Translations under genes and position numbers: made by a program
NCBI GenBank assembly: GCA_039105265.1
Contig: JAPFFF010000007.1
Span: 4,464,001-4,528,000, forward strand
Source: Tritrichomonas musculus
Taxonomy: Eukaryota > Parabasalia > Tritrichomonadida > Tritrichomonadidae
DNA length: 64,000 bases
Direction: 5' to 3'
Part shown: positions 1-10,483 of the stretch, one piece after another
How positions within the stretch are numbered: the first letter of the stretch is position 1
Layout of the letters: each line of letters starts with the position of its first letter
The notes under the pieces: generated by a model
What the model was told of the DNA's origin: nothing
Seen by the model: only the letters and a program-made list of their open reading frames with translations
The model's database searches: none

Positions 1-300
1 GCTTGTCTTGTTTTTTCAGCTGTTTGGTGTCCTTCGTGCCGCCGTCTCTCACAACAAATTATTCAATTAGCTGGAAAATATCAAACTGTTATGTTTGTGC
101 ACATTGATGTCCAAGAAAGTCCAGAGCTATCTTCAAGTTTTGGTGTTGTCAAAATCCCAACAACCAAAATCAGCAGAGTTGATGGAGATAAGATTGTTGA
201 AGTTGCAGAAATTGTTGGTGCAAGCGCAACTAGATTAAAAGACAAATTAAACGAACTTCTTCCAGATAATAACGCCCAAGAAGAACCAGAACAAGATTAA
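1..300 (+). CDS. Thioredoxin-family protein, 3' part only
   Basis: The reading frame is open from the first base of the window and ends with TAA at 298-300, so the 5' end of the gene lies outside. The partial protein has the redox-active motif WCPSC at residues 9-13 and, about 40 residues later, the cis-proline segment IPTTK that packs against the active site in thioredoxins. The middle residues are PS instead of the usual GP. Thioredoxins reduce protein disulfides, usually with NADPH and thioredoxin reductase; trichomonads use this system for peroxide defence. A short acidic tail (QEEPEQD) follows the fold. A first in-frame ATG at 91 would exclude the active site, so it is not the start. A thioredoxin-like domain of a larger protein cannot be excluded. 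Confidence 0.85.
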   Translation, partial: ACLVFSAVWCPSCRRLSQQIIQLAGKYQTVMFVHIDVQESPELSSSFGVVKIPTTKISRVDGDKIVEVAEIVGASATRLKDKLNELLPDNNAQEEPEQD

Positions 301-707
301 GTCAAAATTTATATATTAAAAGCAAAGATGTGATTGTTATCTTTGTTTTGGATATAGTTTCAAGCATTTTAATGATATTTTTTATCGTTGAATAAATAAA
401 TGCGTCCTTATGAATATTTAACAATGAATATTTTAATTACAAATAAAATTTTGTCTTTTTTGTTTGTTTATTTGTGATATATATATATAGAATTATTTTA
501 TCTTTTATTTTGTTGATGTTCTTAAGCAGCAAAAGGTACTGCTTGCGCTATAATTCTAATTCTGATGAAATTGGAGCCAAACTATATTGTTTTTAAAAAT
601 AACTTTCAAACTCAATATATAAAATAACTAAGATAAGCTAGAAACACAAACAAACATGGTTTTATAAAACAAATAGTAATACAAATTAGAAAATGTTACA
701 ATTTTCC
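301..707. other. Intergenic, AT-rich, no gene seen
   Basis: This lies between the 3' ends of two convergent genes. It is AT-rich with a TA dinucleotide run near 478-490. I see no conserved frame, RNA gene or repeat. Confidence 0.6.
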
Positions 708-1616
708 TTATTTCTTTTTCTTTTTTTCTTTGGGGTCATCAGCGATATCCGCTCTACAAATTGGACAAGTAAAATGATCTTCAACCCATGGTTTGATACA
801 AGCTTCATGGAAAAAGTGGTTGCATTTAAGTGCAGCGACTTTTTCATCTTTTTTGAATGGTTCCAAACAAATTGAACAAGCTTGTTCTTCGTCAACATCT
901 TTTTGTTCAATTTTTCGGTGAGAAAGGGTAACTGTTGGCTTGGGCTTTTCCTCTTTTTTCTTGGCAGGCGCAGGATTAGTTGAAACAGAAACACGTATCG
1001 TTCTAGCTCTATTACTTCCTCTTCCAGAGTTAGATGATGTGGTTGAGTAAGAATGTGTGATTGAAGGATAACTTGGTCTTAATGTTCGAGCATTTACAAC
1101 TCCTCTGGTAGTAGAAGAATAGGAATAAATATTTGTATTTCGTCTTGATGAAGAAGAATAAGAAGATGTTGATGAATTATGCCGAGATAATCGGCCACGA
1201 AAATGTCTTGGTGGTGAAGGAGTATGAGAAATAAAAGTATCATAGTCTTCGTTTACATAGTTATCAATATCATTTTCGTATTGCCGGAGATAATATTCGT
1301 ATTCATCTTCTGGAGATGCAGTTCGATCAGGTCTCCAAGGTGCATGCGAAAAATCTGGTTCAGGGATCCCTGTTAGCTCATATTGAGATAAATTTTGGGT
1401 TTGATGCGGGTTCCTTGGAGGTTGATGATCTTCTTCATCTTCCCATCTTGGACGTCCTATGGAAAATCGCTCGTTATCATAAAAATAGGAATTTGCGTTA
1501 GATTGTTGACTTAAAGGGCTTGGCGCAGTACGAAAAAAAGTAATTTCTGTAGTGATAGTTCCAGGGTGAGAAGACCTATAAGATGACCTTCTACTAAAAT
1601 TATAACTACTTCTCAT
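708..1616 (-). CDS. RING-H2 finger protein, probable E3 ubiquitin ligase
   Basis: This 302-residue protein has a C-terminal RING-H2 finger at about residues 247-288: CSIC, then CNHFFH, then C, then CPIC, giving the C3H2C3 zinc-ligand pattern. RING-H2 domains recruit an E2 conjugating enzyme and pass ubiquitin to a substrate. The first 240 residues are predicted disordered: Ser/Tyr/Arg-rich with poly-Ser patches and no membrane segment, so the substrate-binding part is unclear. It ends in a poly-Lys tail. The start is the ATG at 1614-1616, in a frame that stays open across the whole protein. It is convergent with the thioredoxin gene and divergent from the B56 gene. The ligase role is inferred from the domain alone. 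Confidence 0.8.
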   Translation of the reverse strand: MRSSYNFSRRSSYRSSHPGTITTEITFFRTAPSPLSQQSNANSYFYDNERFSIGRPRWEDEEDHQPPRNPHQTQNLSQYELTGIPEPDFSHAPWRPDRTASPEDEYEYYLRQYENDIDNYVNEDYDTFISHTPSPPRHFRGRLSRHNSSTSSYSSSSRRNTNIYSYSSTTRGVVNARTLRPSYPSITHSYSTTSSNSGRGSNRARTIRVSVSTNPAPAKKKEEKPKPTVTLSHRKIEQKDVDEEQACSICLEPFKKDEKVAALKCNHFFHEACIKPWVEDHFTCPICRADIADDPKEKKKKK

Positions 1617-2058
1617 TATGTTAGTTTTTCGTAAATATCACGTTATTTCTGTAAGAAATTTCTAAATTGAATGTTTAATTGCTCAAAATCTATTAAAAAG
1701 TTTTGAGAATTTTATGCAAAATACCTATAACTTAGCAAACTTTGATTTTGTATATAGAATAAGATTTCTATTAAGTTTAATATAAAATAATATAGTTTCA
1801 CTTTTGAATGAATCAATTTATTTTTCTAAAGTATCTCAACTTTCAAAATTTTTTTATTTTGCTTTTCTTTGGGTATTACAATTTAAAGTAAATAATTTAT
1901 TAACTTTTTCATCTAATATTTATTAACATAAATATTTAAATTTTATTTAATATTTAAAATCTCTGTGATTCTCTATAATAAATCAACTTTAATAATTTGA
2001 ATTAACGAAAATTTAAAAAGTTTTAGCCGTTGAATTTTCATCCTATATTTTCTTATAT
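1617..2058. other. Divergent intergenic region before the B56 gene
   Basis: This AT-rich stretch separates the RING gene (-) from the B56 gene (+) and should hold both promoters. A TCATCC initiator-like sequence sits at about 2038-2043. In the B56 frame there is a stop at 2014-2016 and no ATG between it and the coding sequence. I saw no clear trichomonad splice signal that would join an upstream exon. Confidence 0.5.
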
Positions 2059-4464
2059 TTGAATTGCACTCCAGAGAATTCCATTCCAATAACGAAACCT
2101 GCAAAAAATAAGCCAACAATTCAAGTGAATCAAAGTGGAGCTGCCAATGCAAAATCATCAGGAAAAAAAGATACCCCACAAACACCAACAGCTGCTCATT
2201 TGCAAGCTCAAGCCCAAAAACAGTTATTATCACAATCACAGATAATTGTAGTAAAGCAGCCACAATCTCAAAATCTTCCTGCTTTAAATTCCCCACATAT
2301 TCATGAGCAACAACATCCAGCACCTCCACCTCAGCAACAGGCCAAACCACAAAATAATGATGAAAGAATTACAAATCTCCTCGGGCGAATTCTTCAAATC
2401 GAAAAAAATGATCACCAGCGTCGTGCAATGCTTCTTAAATCTGTAAAACTTTTTTTATCGCAAAAAAATCCAGCTTTAACGCAGCCAATGATAAGCTTAT
2501 TTTTGCTCGTTTTCAAATCTGTTTTTTCAACAGCACCACCATTTTCCGTTATAACAAAATCTTATAGACATATATATTTTAATCCAAGGGATCATCCAGA
2601 AGATGTTTCTATTTGCTATCAATTATTTGAAATCATAAATTGTTTGCAACCAGCCTATCCTAATGATCTTCTACAAAGTCTTGTTCGAAGATTATCATCA
2701 GCTTCAATAAGTGATAGAAATGGTGCTAAAAAATGTTTAATTTCAATTGATATTCAATATTCACCCTTTTTACTTCATACTCTTTGCCTTGAAATGATTC
2801 CTCCTCCTCCTCATGGAATCGATACGCTTCTCGAACTCACAACTGAGTTATTAAAGCATTACAAGTCAACAAATTTAGCAAACAATAAATGTGGTTCTAA
2901 TACTTCATCACAAAAACATTCTTCTTCCGAAAAGTCAACGCCATCTTCTCCGAAGTCAAATCATAATCAATCTCCTTCATTACAGAACCATAAATTAAAT
3001 TCAAATCTCGAAACAAATAAATTATCTAACTCGAAACTTAATTCAAATACAAATTCATATAATGTTTTACCTAGCGTTCCAATATCTATACCAAACCCAA
3101 AAAATAATCAAAGTTCAACAACTAAATCTTCTACCAGCAATAACCAAAAATCAAATGTGAATTCTAATAAAGCTGCCAATCCTAAAAAAAATCAACATGT
3201 AAATATGCCCACAGTCCCTATTTCAGTTCCAAATCCTCACTCTAAGCCAAAATTAACTGTTAAAATAAATACAGATAACAAAACAAATTTAATTAAAAAT
3301 CCAAAATCCAATGATGCTTCAAATCAGAATGTAAAAACAAACGCAAATTCAAATGAAACTATTAAACCCAACTTAAACCCAAAATTAAAGGCAAACGATC
3401 CGATAAAAGCAAGCTCGAATCAAATTTTAAAGCCAAATGAACCCACTAAAACAAAATCTAATTCAAACCCAACTCAAAATCCTAACGATGCCACAGAAAC
3501 TAATTCTAAGTCTAACTCCAATGATATAACAAAATCCAATCCAAATGAAACTGTTAAATCGAATGCAAATGCAAAATCTGATCAAAATCAGATTTCGAAC
3601 TCCATTGATATAGCAAAGCCCAATCCAAATGAAACTGGTAAATCAAATGCAAATGCAAAATCTAATCCAAATCAGATTTCAAACTTCAAGTCAAGTCCTG
3701 ATAAGTCCTCAACAACAATATCTCCGAATTCCAATTCAAGTTCATCTTTAATTCCCCTCACAAAATCAAATTCCGATTCCAGACTTATTCCTCCAGTTAC
3801 GCAGCCTTCAATCAAGCCTCCTACGTCTGCTCTCAAGACAGAACTTGAAAATGAAGCTATTGTTATTCATTTGAGAGAAAAACTAGAAGCATCTACGAAT
3901 GATTCTCTTTTTTCCGAACTTCAACGAACTTTCCGTCTTCTTCACTTTGCTCCGCATTTTCAAGCCTTTTTTCACCCTCTTGTAACTGCCATGACAACAC
4001 TAATCTCAAAAAACGAAAATCTTGCTCATGAAAGTCGTCGTTTTTTATTAAATTATTGGCCAAGACTCGATCCGCAGAAAGCTGTTTTATTCCTTCAAGA
4101 AGCCACGACCCTCTGCAAAGAAGGACCCGAAATTGAGGAGTTTGTTTGGCAGAGACTTTCATGGCGAGCCTCCTCAATTCAATGGCAGATTGCAATGGAA
4201 GGACTCAACTTTATTTCACAAACGTATCAAAGAGCAACTGAATTTGACAACAGCGTCCTCATCTACTTGCTCAAGGATACAATCCAACATCATTGGAATA
4301 ACAATGTGAAAAATAAGGCTGCAGATGTCCTGCAACTGGTTGATAAAGGAGAAGCGAGAGCACCAAAAGTGTTCCCTATCGATAAATGGAGCTTATTAAA
4401 GTCGCAGGCTGAAACTAATTATCCTGATACAGACTTCACTGGAAGAAGAAGGAGAAAGAAATGA
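2059..4464 (+). CDS. PP2A regulatory subunit B56-like, with long Asn-rich insertion
   Basis: This is a HEAT-like alpha-solenoid of the B56 (B', PPP2R5) family, which selects substrates for protein phosphatase 2A. The N-terminal half (about residues 100-275) and the C-terminal half (about 595-790) both read like B56. Family-like landmarks are a segment ending in LLNYWPRLDP followed by VLFLQEATTL, and near the end HHWNNNVKNKAADVLQLV, which parallels the HWN...ALKLF segment of animal B56. The two halves are separated by roughly 320 residues of Asn/Ser/Lys-rich low complexity that includes two related copies of a unit of about 28 residues. The N-terminus is Gln/Pro-rich. Oddly, the frame has no ATG before 2425, inside the first B56 helices. 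The boundary given starts at a TTG, so the true start is unresolved. Confidence 0.7.
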   Translation: MNCTPENSIPITKPAKNKPTIQVNQSGAANAKSSGKKDTPQTPTAAHLQAQAQKQLLSQSQIIVVKQPQSQNLPALNSPHIHEQQHPAPPPQQQAKPQNNDERITNLLGRILQIEKNDHQRRAMLLKSVKLFLSQKNPALTQPMISLFLLVFKSVFSTAPPFSVITKSYRHIYFNPRDHPEDVSICYQLFEIINCLQPAYPNDLLQSLVRRLSSASISDRNGAKKCLISIDIQYSPFLLHTLCLEMIPPPPHGIDTLLELTTELLKHYKSTNLANNKCGSNTSSQKHSSSEKSTPSSPKSNHNQSPSLQNHKLNSNLETNKLSNSKLNSNTNSYNVLPSVPISIPNPKNNQSSTTKSSTSNNQKSNVNSNKAANPKKNQHVNMPTVPISVPNPHSKPKLTVKINTDNKTNLIKNPKSNDASNQNVKTNANSNETIKPNLNPKLKANDPIKASSNQILKPNEPTKTKSNSNPTQNPNDATETNSKSNSNDITKSNPNETVKSNANAKSDQNQISNSIDIAKPNPNETGKSNANAKSNPNQISNFKSSPDKSSTTISPNSNSSSSLIPLTKSNSDSRLIPPVTQPSIKPPTSALKTELENEAIVIHLREKLEASTNDSLFSELQRTFRLLHFAPHFQAFFHPLVTAMTTLISKNENLAHESRRFLLNYWPRLDPQKAVLFLQEATTLCKEGPEIEEFVWQRLSWRASSIQWQIAMEGLNFISQTYQRATEFDNSVLIYLLKDTIQHHWNNNVKNKAADVLQLVDKGEARAPKVFPIDKWSLLKSQAETNYPDTDFTGRRRRKK

Positions 4465-4879
4465 TTTGTTTATGAGTGGGATTGAAGTGGATTGAATCTA
4501 CTTGCTCTCATTTTGTTTATGTTTTGTTTTTGTTTGTAATTAATAAGTTTTTTTTTTTTTTTTTTTTTTGTAATTATTATATCTTAATTTCTTAAAATAA
4601 TTGTCTTAATCTATTTAATAGATTTATATATGCATGTTCCTTTCAGTACAAACTTAGAGGAAAAAACTTTAAAACATACCTTTTAGTAAAACGATTTTAT
4701 TGTAACCATATTTTTGTTATATTCAGTTTTAAAAAAAAAAAAAAAATTGATTAAATCAGGTGGATCTTTGTTAATATTTCATCCGAATAAAAAAAGTACA
4801 AATGAAAATGATTTTGTGTTAAAGTTTTAAATGTATTATTGAAAGGATGAAACTTGATTTAAGATTGATAGTTATTGAT
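4465..4879. other. Intergenic with T and A homopolymers
   Basis: This holds a T run of about 20 near 4549-4569 and an A run near 4732-4747. No gene is seen. Confidence 0.5.
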
Positions 4880-7000
4880 GAAATGATTTTAACCTCAGTA
4901 TGGCTTTATTATTGAAGATATATTGTTGATACAATGTTGTTGAAATGTTTTTGACTTGATTTTGACCATGTTTGGCATGAAAATATGATAAATATGAATC
5001 CTGTATTTGTTGGAACCACAATCCACAGTAATCTAAATATGACTCGAACAGTATCATCTGATCAGAAATGTTTGTCCATGTCCTGTTAAAAAAAACTTTC
5101 AATTCAGATAATACTCTGGAAATGGTGAAACATTGGACATTGAAACAAGGAAATGCATTTGTAAAAATAAGAAATGATTCCATAAAAGTAATGCTTTCAT
5201 AGAATGTTCCAAAAGTCAAGGATTTGATAAAAAAATTTTCAAATGTGTCTCATGTCCAAATAATTAGTGTGTCTATCGTATTAGTGGCAAATGCATTCCA
5301 CTGTTTGAAGGTCAAATCAAGCATCAAAACACGAATCTATGTACATAATTATAATTCTGGACTTGGATTGAGTAACACATCTAAAAGATTTGTAACTTAT
5401 TGATTTGGTCAATACAAAGGTATAATTGATAATGAAACAATTTAAGCCAGCAATATCCATTAAAAAAAGGAATCGATCAAGTCTTTTGTGCTTTGGCTGC
5501 AGTGAAGGTGAAGGTATTAATCAAAATACAGGAGTATGTGGAAGATCAAAATGTAAATGTGTAAAATGTCAGGCAGGTCAAGGTTTTGATCCAGTAACTA
5601 ATCAATGTACTGTATGCAAAGATGGTGAAGGAATTCATTCATTGAAAGTGTTGTTTTGAATTTGATCCTTCCAATAGAACATTCATTATTTGCAATGAAG
5701 GTGAAGGTATCAGCAAAGCAACAAGAAGATGTGGAGTATGTGGAACTAATGAAGGTGTTGAAAGAACAACAAGAATTTGTTGAACGTGTAGAAATGGATT
5801 TGCTGTTGATCCAAACTGTTCATTTATAGAAAGAATGCAATGAAAGAAGATGTGTCATCTGCTCAAATAACTACAATTATTGTTATTTCTGTAGCGATGA
5901 ATATATTTCAAGAGATGCTATATGTGTTAATAAACACTTTCAAGTTGTTGCTCCTCCTAAAGAAGAAGAAGAGAAAGAAGAAATTAGATTGACTCCAACA
6001 GATAAAATCACAATCGAGAAAAATGATTCAACTGAAAGAAATAATTATCAGCAATGATAACAAAATGAAAACTGTTGTTATTGAAAATATGAGCAAATCT
6101 TAAAGTTGGATTAATTACGTTAAAAATGTAGCAATTCAAATACATTCAAACACACCTTTGGAAATCATTGTTGGTTACAGGAGTAATGATGATAATGAAG
6201 ATAATGAACAACCTTTGATTACAAGTGATACTGAAGCTGCTAAAAAATGCAAATATTTCTTTCAAAGGAGAAGGTAAGCTAGCAATTGAAAGTAAGAATG
6301 AAAAAAAAAAACATCAGAACTCAATAAAATCGTTCCAAATATTAATAGAAAAAAAAACAAAGATTGATGTCAAACAAATTGATTTATATGGGAATTCAAA
6401 AGTTGAACTCACTAAAGAAGAAAAGGCAGTTGTTGACTTGGTTACTCTTTAGTAAAAAGCATCAACTGAATTTCAAAAGTAGATATTGCAAAAGCAAACA
6501 TTGAAATTTCTTACCATAACGAAACTTTGAGCTCTAATCAAATTATAATTGGTGAATAAAGATCACTAACTAAGATAAAAAATTTTTAAAGATAGAAACT
6601 TTGTTTATCTTCTTGATGAAAATGAAATTTTCATTATTGATGAATCTCAAAAGGATAGATTTGAATGCAACAAATGGATAAATGCATTTAAATCTGCTTC
6701 TAATAACAAAAAAGATAATGTTCACTGTATTGATGAATTTAACAGCATGAAAAGACTCACTGCGATTATAAAGATGCTGAATCTAAAGGTAAAGGATTAA
6801 TTGATGGTGCTATTACTAGAATTGTGATTGTTGTCGTTGCCGCAGCGTTGATTTTAGAGAGCTAAATTGTAAATGGAGATTAATTTTTGATTATATGGAT
6901 GATTTATTTTCTTTTAGAGAAAGAGAACAATCTATTCAGGATAATAAAGAACCTGATGGAGAATCCAATAATATGGTATAAAATTTAAGAGGAAGAGATA
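4880..7000 (+). pseudogene. Decayed cysteine-rich surface membrane protein gene
   Basis: Several short frames on the plus strand carry the same type of repeat, with pairs such as CKCVKCQAGQGFD, CTVCKDGEG, CNEGEG and CGVCGTNEG spaced by about 20-25 residues. This resembles the extracellular Cys-rich repeats of large trichomonad surface proteins. The clearest open piece is 5426-5659. Downstream come an acidic linker, then a hydrophobic helix (GAITRIVIVVVAAALIL, about 6805-6860) and a short polar tail, as in a type I membrane protein. Stops and frame changes occur every few hundred bases and no long frame remains, so I call it a pseudogene. Both boundaries are approximate. No specific family name can be given. 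Confidence 0.55.
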
Positions 7001-7685
7001 ATTAATAAATAAGAAATTACTTTTAATTAAGATGTAATATTATTTTAACTGATGTTTATTTATATTCTTTAATATTTTTAAAGATATATTATTTTTTAAA
7101 ATTTAAAATAATTGAATAATTTATTTCAAATTTTAAAGAAGGTAAATTTCTTTATTTTATTTTACTCTATTTAAATCTATATAATTAATAAAAAATTATT
7201 TATTAATATTAATCGATAATTTAGTTATTATTAATAATTATTTTCTTTTTATTTTAAGATATTTATATAAAAAAGTATTCTATTGAAATATTTTCTGATC
7301 ATATTTGTTCTTTGCTTCATTAAAAAACGTTTTTCTTAAGGTTAATTTTAATTAACCTTGATCTGAATATATTGAAAGCATTTCATTATTGATATTTTAT
7401 TAGTTTTCTATACATTATATCTTCGCTATTATAAAATATAATAATTTAATATTGTAAATATTAGGTCTATATTTAAAAAATATTAATGAATATTAAATTT
7501 ATAACATATTTTGTTCAATATATATAAAAACATTAATAAATTATTGAAGTATGGATCATATGAATTTACTTTTATGAATATAAATCTCTTTAAGATATAT
7601 AAAATAATTTTTCGTAGCAAATAATACTAATGATATTGCCTTTATTATGATTTGGAATAGATATGGCAAATAAATTCAAAATTTT
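7001..7685. other. Intergenic, extremely AT-rich
   Basis: About 85% A+T by eye, made of short A and T runs. No frame or ordered repeat was seen. The promoter of the BTB/coiled-coil gene should be in the last part. Confidence 0.5.
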
Positions 7686-9095
7686 ATGAGCGAAGAAATA
7701 TCTTCAATTACTATCAAACCTCGCATAAGGTGTGATAAAAACTTTGTTTACAAGGGAAAAAAGTATCCTATTGATTTCAGTCTCATCCAAAATAATTCCA
7801 ATTACTTTTATGATAATCGTATGAAATATATTGATTCAGAAGATATAGAACTAGATGAAACTATCGAATTGACAGATGATGTAATTCAATCTTTTATCAA
7901 CTGTTGCCACATCGAACCATTCCAGATCACGAATTCAAATCTTTTTTCTCTCAATTATTTGTCATGCAAATATGAAGTTCCAGAATTGACCAAATATACT
8001 CAGAATTATATTTCTTCAAATGACAAAAGTCTTGTATTTCAATCATTAGAGTTTAAAAAGAAGTTTGATCCAAATAAAAGTTATCCAGATTTAAATTTGG
8101 ATACAATTCTCGATACATCGAAAGAAGAAGAAATAATTTCTGACAATTTTGACGGTTATTTCAATGACGACCGTTTATTATCTCTTTCGATTCCAGTTAT
8201 TGATCGTATTATAAAGAAGCGTCTTAAAAGTATTCAAGAGAACCAAGATTTTGAAAAAATGACTCAAATAACCGACTTTCTGTTCAAATGTTTGGATCAT
8301 TTCAATATCAATGCTTCAATCTTGTTTCTAAATGTTGATTTTGATAACCAACCTTCTGAATTGGTTGTGAAATTGATTACAGAATATTCTGGTAAATTTG
8401 ACTTTAGCATGATAAATTCAAAGTCACTCGTGAAAACCACATCACAATTGATAAGTGAAGTGTCAAAATTAAAATTTGATTATAATTCAAAATTGGCAGA
8501 ATTAAATCAAATCATTGAAAATCAAAGAAATGACATACAAAATTTTATGGATGCCAAAAATGCAGTCGAAACTGAACTCAGAAGGATTAGTCAAGAAAAC
8601 GTTAATTTAAGAAATGATCAAACAAGAATTGCCAATCAGCAAAATGAAAGATTCGAAGCACTCGAAAATCAAATCCGCGATTTCATTACTGGAAAGAATG
8701 AAATGAATGAAAGATTAAATCAGCAAAATGGAAAATTCAATGCGTTTGAAAGGCAAATCAATGATCTCGTTACTGGAAAAAATGAAATGAATGGAAGATT
8801 AAATCAGCAAAATGGAAGATTCGAATCGCTCGAAAATCAAATTCGCGATCTCGTTACTGGAAAGAATGAAATGAATGGAAGATTAAATCAGCAAAATGGA
8901 AGATTCGAATCGCTTGAAAGGCAAATCCGAGATCTCGTTACTGGAAAGAATGAAATGAATGAAAGATTAAATCAGCAAGATAGGAAGCAGCAAACATTAA
9001 GTAACTCGATTGATAATATTAATAATATGAATCAAAAATTCGCAACTAGAGAAATTTCAATCAAATTTTTAAATCAAATTTCATGTTTGTTTTGA
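7686..9095 (+). CDS. BTB-like N-terminal domain protein with repeated coiled coil
   Basis: This 469-residue protein has an N-terminal globular region (about 15-110) resembling the BTB-like fold common in trichomonad proteins: a FVYKGKKYPI opening strand and then helices through about residue 110. A helical region follows. From about residue 260 it forms a coiled coil with near-identical 28-residue units built around QNGRFESLENQIRDLVTGK. Twenty-eight residues equal four heptads, so copies add rod length without breaking register. The start is an ATG at 7686 after an AT-rich leader. A scaffold or oligomerisation role is inference; no catalytic motif is seen. The BTB assignment is by pattern only. 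Confidence 0.6.
   Translation: MSEEISSITIKPRIRCDKNFVYKGKKYPIDFSLIQNNSNYFYDNRMKYIDSEDIELDETIELTDDVIQSFINCCHIEPFQITNSNLFSLNYLSCKYEVPELTKYTQNYISSNDKSLVFQSLEFKKKFDPNKSYPDLNLDTILDTSKEEEIISDNFDGYFNDDRLLSLSIPVIDRIIKKRLKSIQENQDFEKMTQITDFLFKCLDHFNINASILFLNVDFDNQPSELVVKLITEYSGKFDFSMINSKSLVKTTSQLISEVSKLKFDYNSKLAELNQIIENQRNDIQNFMDAKNAVETELRRISQENVNLRNDQTRIANQQNERFEALENQIRDFITGKNEMNERLNQQNGKFNAFERQINDLVTGKNEMNGRLNQQNGRFESLENQIRDLVTGKNEMNGRLNQQNGRFESLERQIRDLVTGKNEMNERLNQQDRKQQTLSNSIDNINNMNQKFATREISIKFLNQISCLF
8635..8970 (+). repeat. 84-bp in-frame tandem repeat (4 copies)
   Basis: Four copies of an 84-bp unit encode the 28-residue coiled-coil repeat. Copies 3 and 4 are nearly identical at the DNA level, which suggests recent duplication or gene conversion. 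Confidence 0.8.
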
Positions 9096-9605
9096 TGTAA
9101 TTTCGATATTTTGTTGATAAAATTTCAATTCTTGCCTTATAAAGTTTTGTGATTCATATTTTATGCTGTTTTAATTGGTAATTTATTTTGTTTCCATTAT
9201 AATTTTAATGATGTTTTGTTTTTAATTTAATGCAATTACAAATATAAATTTAATGGAATTTCTCGAAATATTTCAATTACGTTTCTTTTAATTATATAAT
9301 TGCGTATCAATATATTTTTCAAAGAATTTGATTTATTTTTTTATTCAATTTTTTCTCACATTTTATCCAGTTTTACTAAATAATTAGTAAATAATATTCC
9401 AACAGATGATTAAATGATGTTCCAACAATTATTTATACAATTCTAGCAATCTTTTATTGGATTTTATGAAAATCTGGTTTATGAAGTTTCTAGATTTATT
9501 TACAAAATTGCCTTTAGATTGGATTTTATTTAATTTCCAAAAAAAAAAAATATTTGTGGAATTTCATCAAATAGCTTATAGCATTTTACCGCATATTTTA
9601 CACAA
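9096..9605. other. Diverged satellite-like non-coding DNA
   Basis: No gene is seen. Loose matches to an ATTTCA...AATATTT word recur about every 20-25 bp and look like decayed members of the adjacent 22-bp array. Confidence 0.4.
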
Positions 9606-9826
9606 TTTCAACAAATATTTGTGATGTTTCGACTAATATTTCATAGCATTTCAGAGAATATTTCATAGCATTTCAGAGAATATTTCATTACATTTCAGAG
9701 AATATTTCATGGCATTTCAGAGAATATTTCATGGCATTTCAGAGAATATTTCATACCATTTCAGAGAATATTTCATGACATTTCAGAGAATATTTCATGG
9801 CATTTCAGAGAATATTTCATATAATT
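9606..9826. repeat. 22-bp tandem repeat array
   Basis: The word TTTCAGAGAATATTTCAT recurs with an exact 22-bp period at 9649, 9671, 9693, 9715, 9737, 9759, 9781 and 9803. Two more diverged units precede it at 9606 and 9627. The unit length is not a multiple of three and no frame persists, so it is a non-coding satellite. Confidence 0.9.
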
Positions 9827-10287
9827 TCCAAAAGTATTTAATATAGTTATGATAAATATTTCATAAGATTTGAATTGATATTTTATACCATTTCATCAAA
9901 ATCTTATTTCATTCCATTTGATGTTTACAAAATTTCGTTATTTGTTCATGTAATTTTCAATAAAAGTTTTATGATATTTCATTCAAAGTTTCATTCAATT
10001 ATCTTTGGATATTTTATGCAATTATCATCTGAGATTTTATTGGGTTTCGTCCTAACAAGCTTTTGCAGTTTATGGTTATGATTTTTTTGCAGTTTCAATC
10101 AAAATTCAATGCAGTTTCAACTCATATTTTTATAAAATTTTAGCAATTTTATTTGTGACATTTCATCAAATATTTAATAGTATTCCATCATAAATTTAAA
10201 TATAGTCTTCATATTGCATAAAATCCATAATTATTATTTTAAATTACCAAAAGACAGCACAATTAGAAATAAAAATAAAAAAATTGT
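9827..10287. other. Decayed satellite flank
   Basis: Words such as ATTTCATAAGATTTG, CATTTCATCAAA and ATTTCATTCCATTTG continue the pattern of the central array with more divergence. The open frame at 9875-10081 is a by-product of this composition. Confidence 0.4.
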
Positions 10288-10412
10288 CAATCATTAAACT
10301 TGTTAAATGTTCAGGATCTCTGGACCAAAAGTATTCAAAAAGTTTGTGTTATTTCACTTTTTGAATTCAAAAAGTCCACATGCTCGGGACTTTTAACAAG
10401 CTTATCAATCAT
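10288..10412. repeat. Imperfect palindrome of about 125 bp (fold-back)
   Basis: The left arm, including AAACTTGTTAAA and CTGGAC, pairs with the right arm, including GTCCACATG and TTTTAACAAGCTT, at roughly 70% over 30 bp. An inner pair CAAAAAGT / ACTTTTTG closes the stem. No coding capacity. Confidence 0.6.
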
Positions 10413-10483
10413 ATATATTTTTTTTTTTTTTTTTTTTTTACCTTTGAAAAATTAATGGAAAGTTTTTAAGATACTCATTATTT

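Noticed and set aside
1991-2006. AATAATTTGAATTAAC shared with 13307-13322, considered as a splice branch or promoter element
   Set aside because: In DNA this AT-rich a 16-base match between two places is expected by chance, and no GTATGT-like 5' splice site accompanies either.
4872-5219. 115-codon minus-strand frame
   Set aside because: It overlaps the plus-strand cysteine-rich relic, has no recognisable motif and looks like a chance antisense frame.
9875-10081. 68-codon Phe/Ile-rich frame
   Set aside because: Lies in the decayed 22-bp satellite; the composition explains it.
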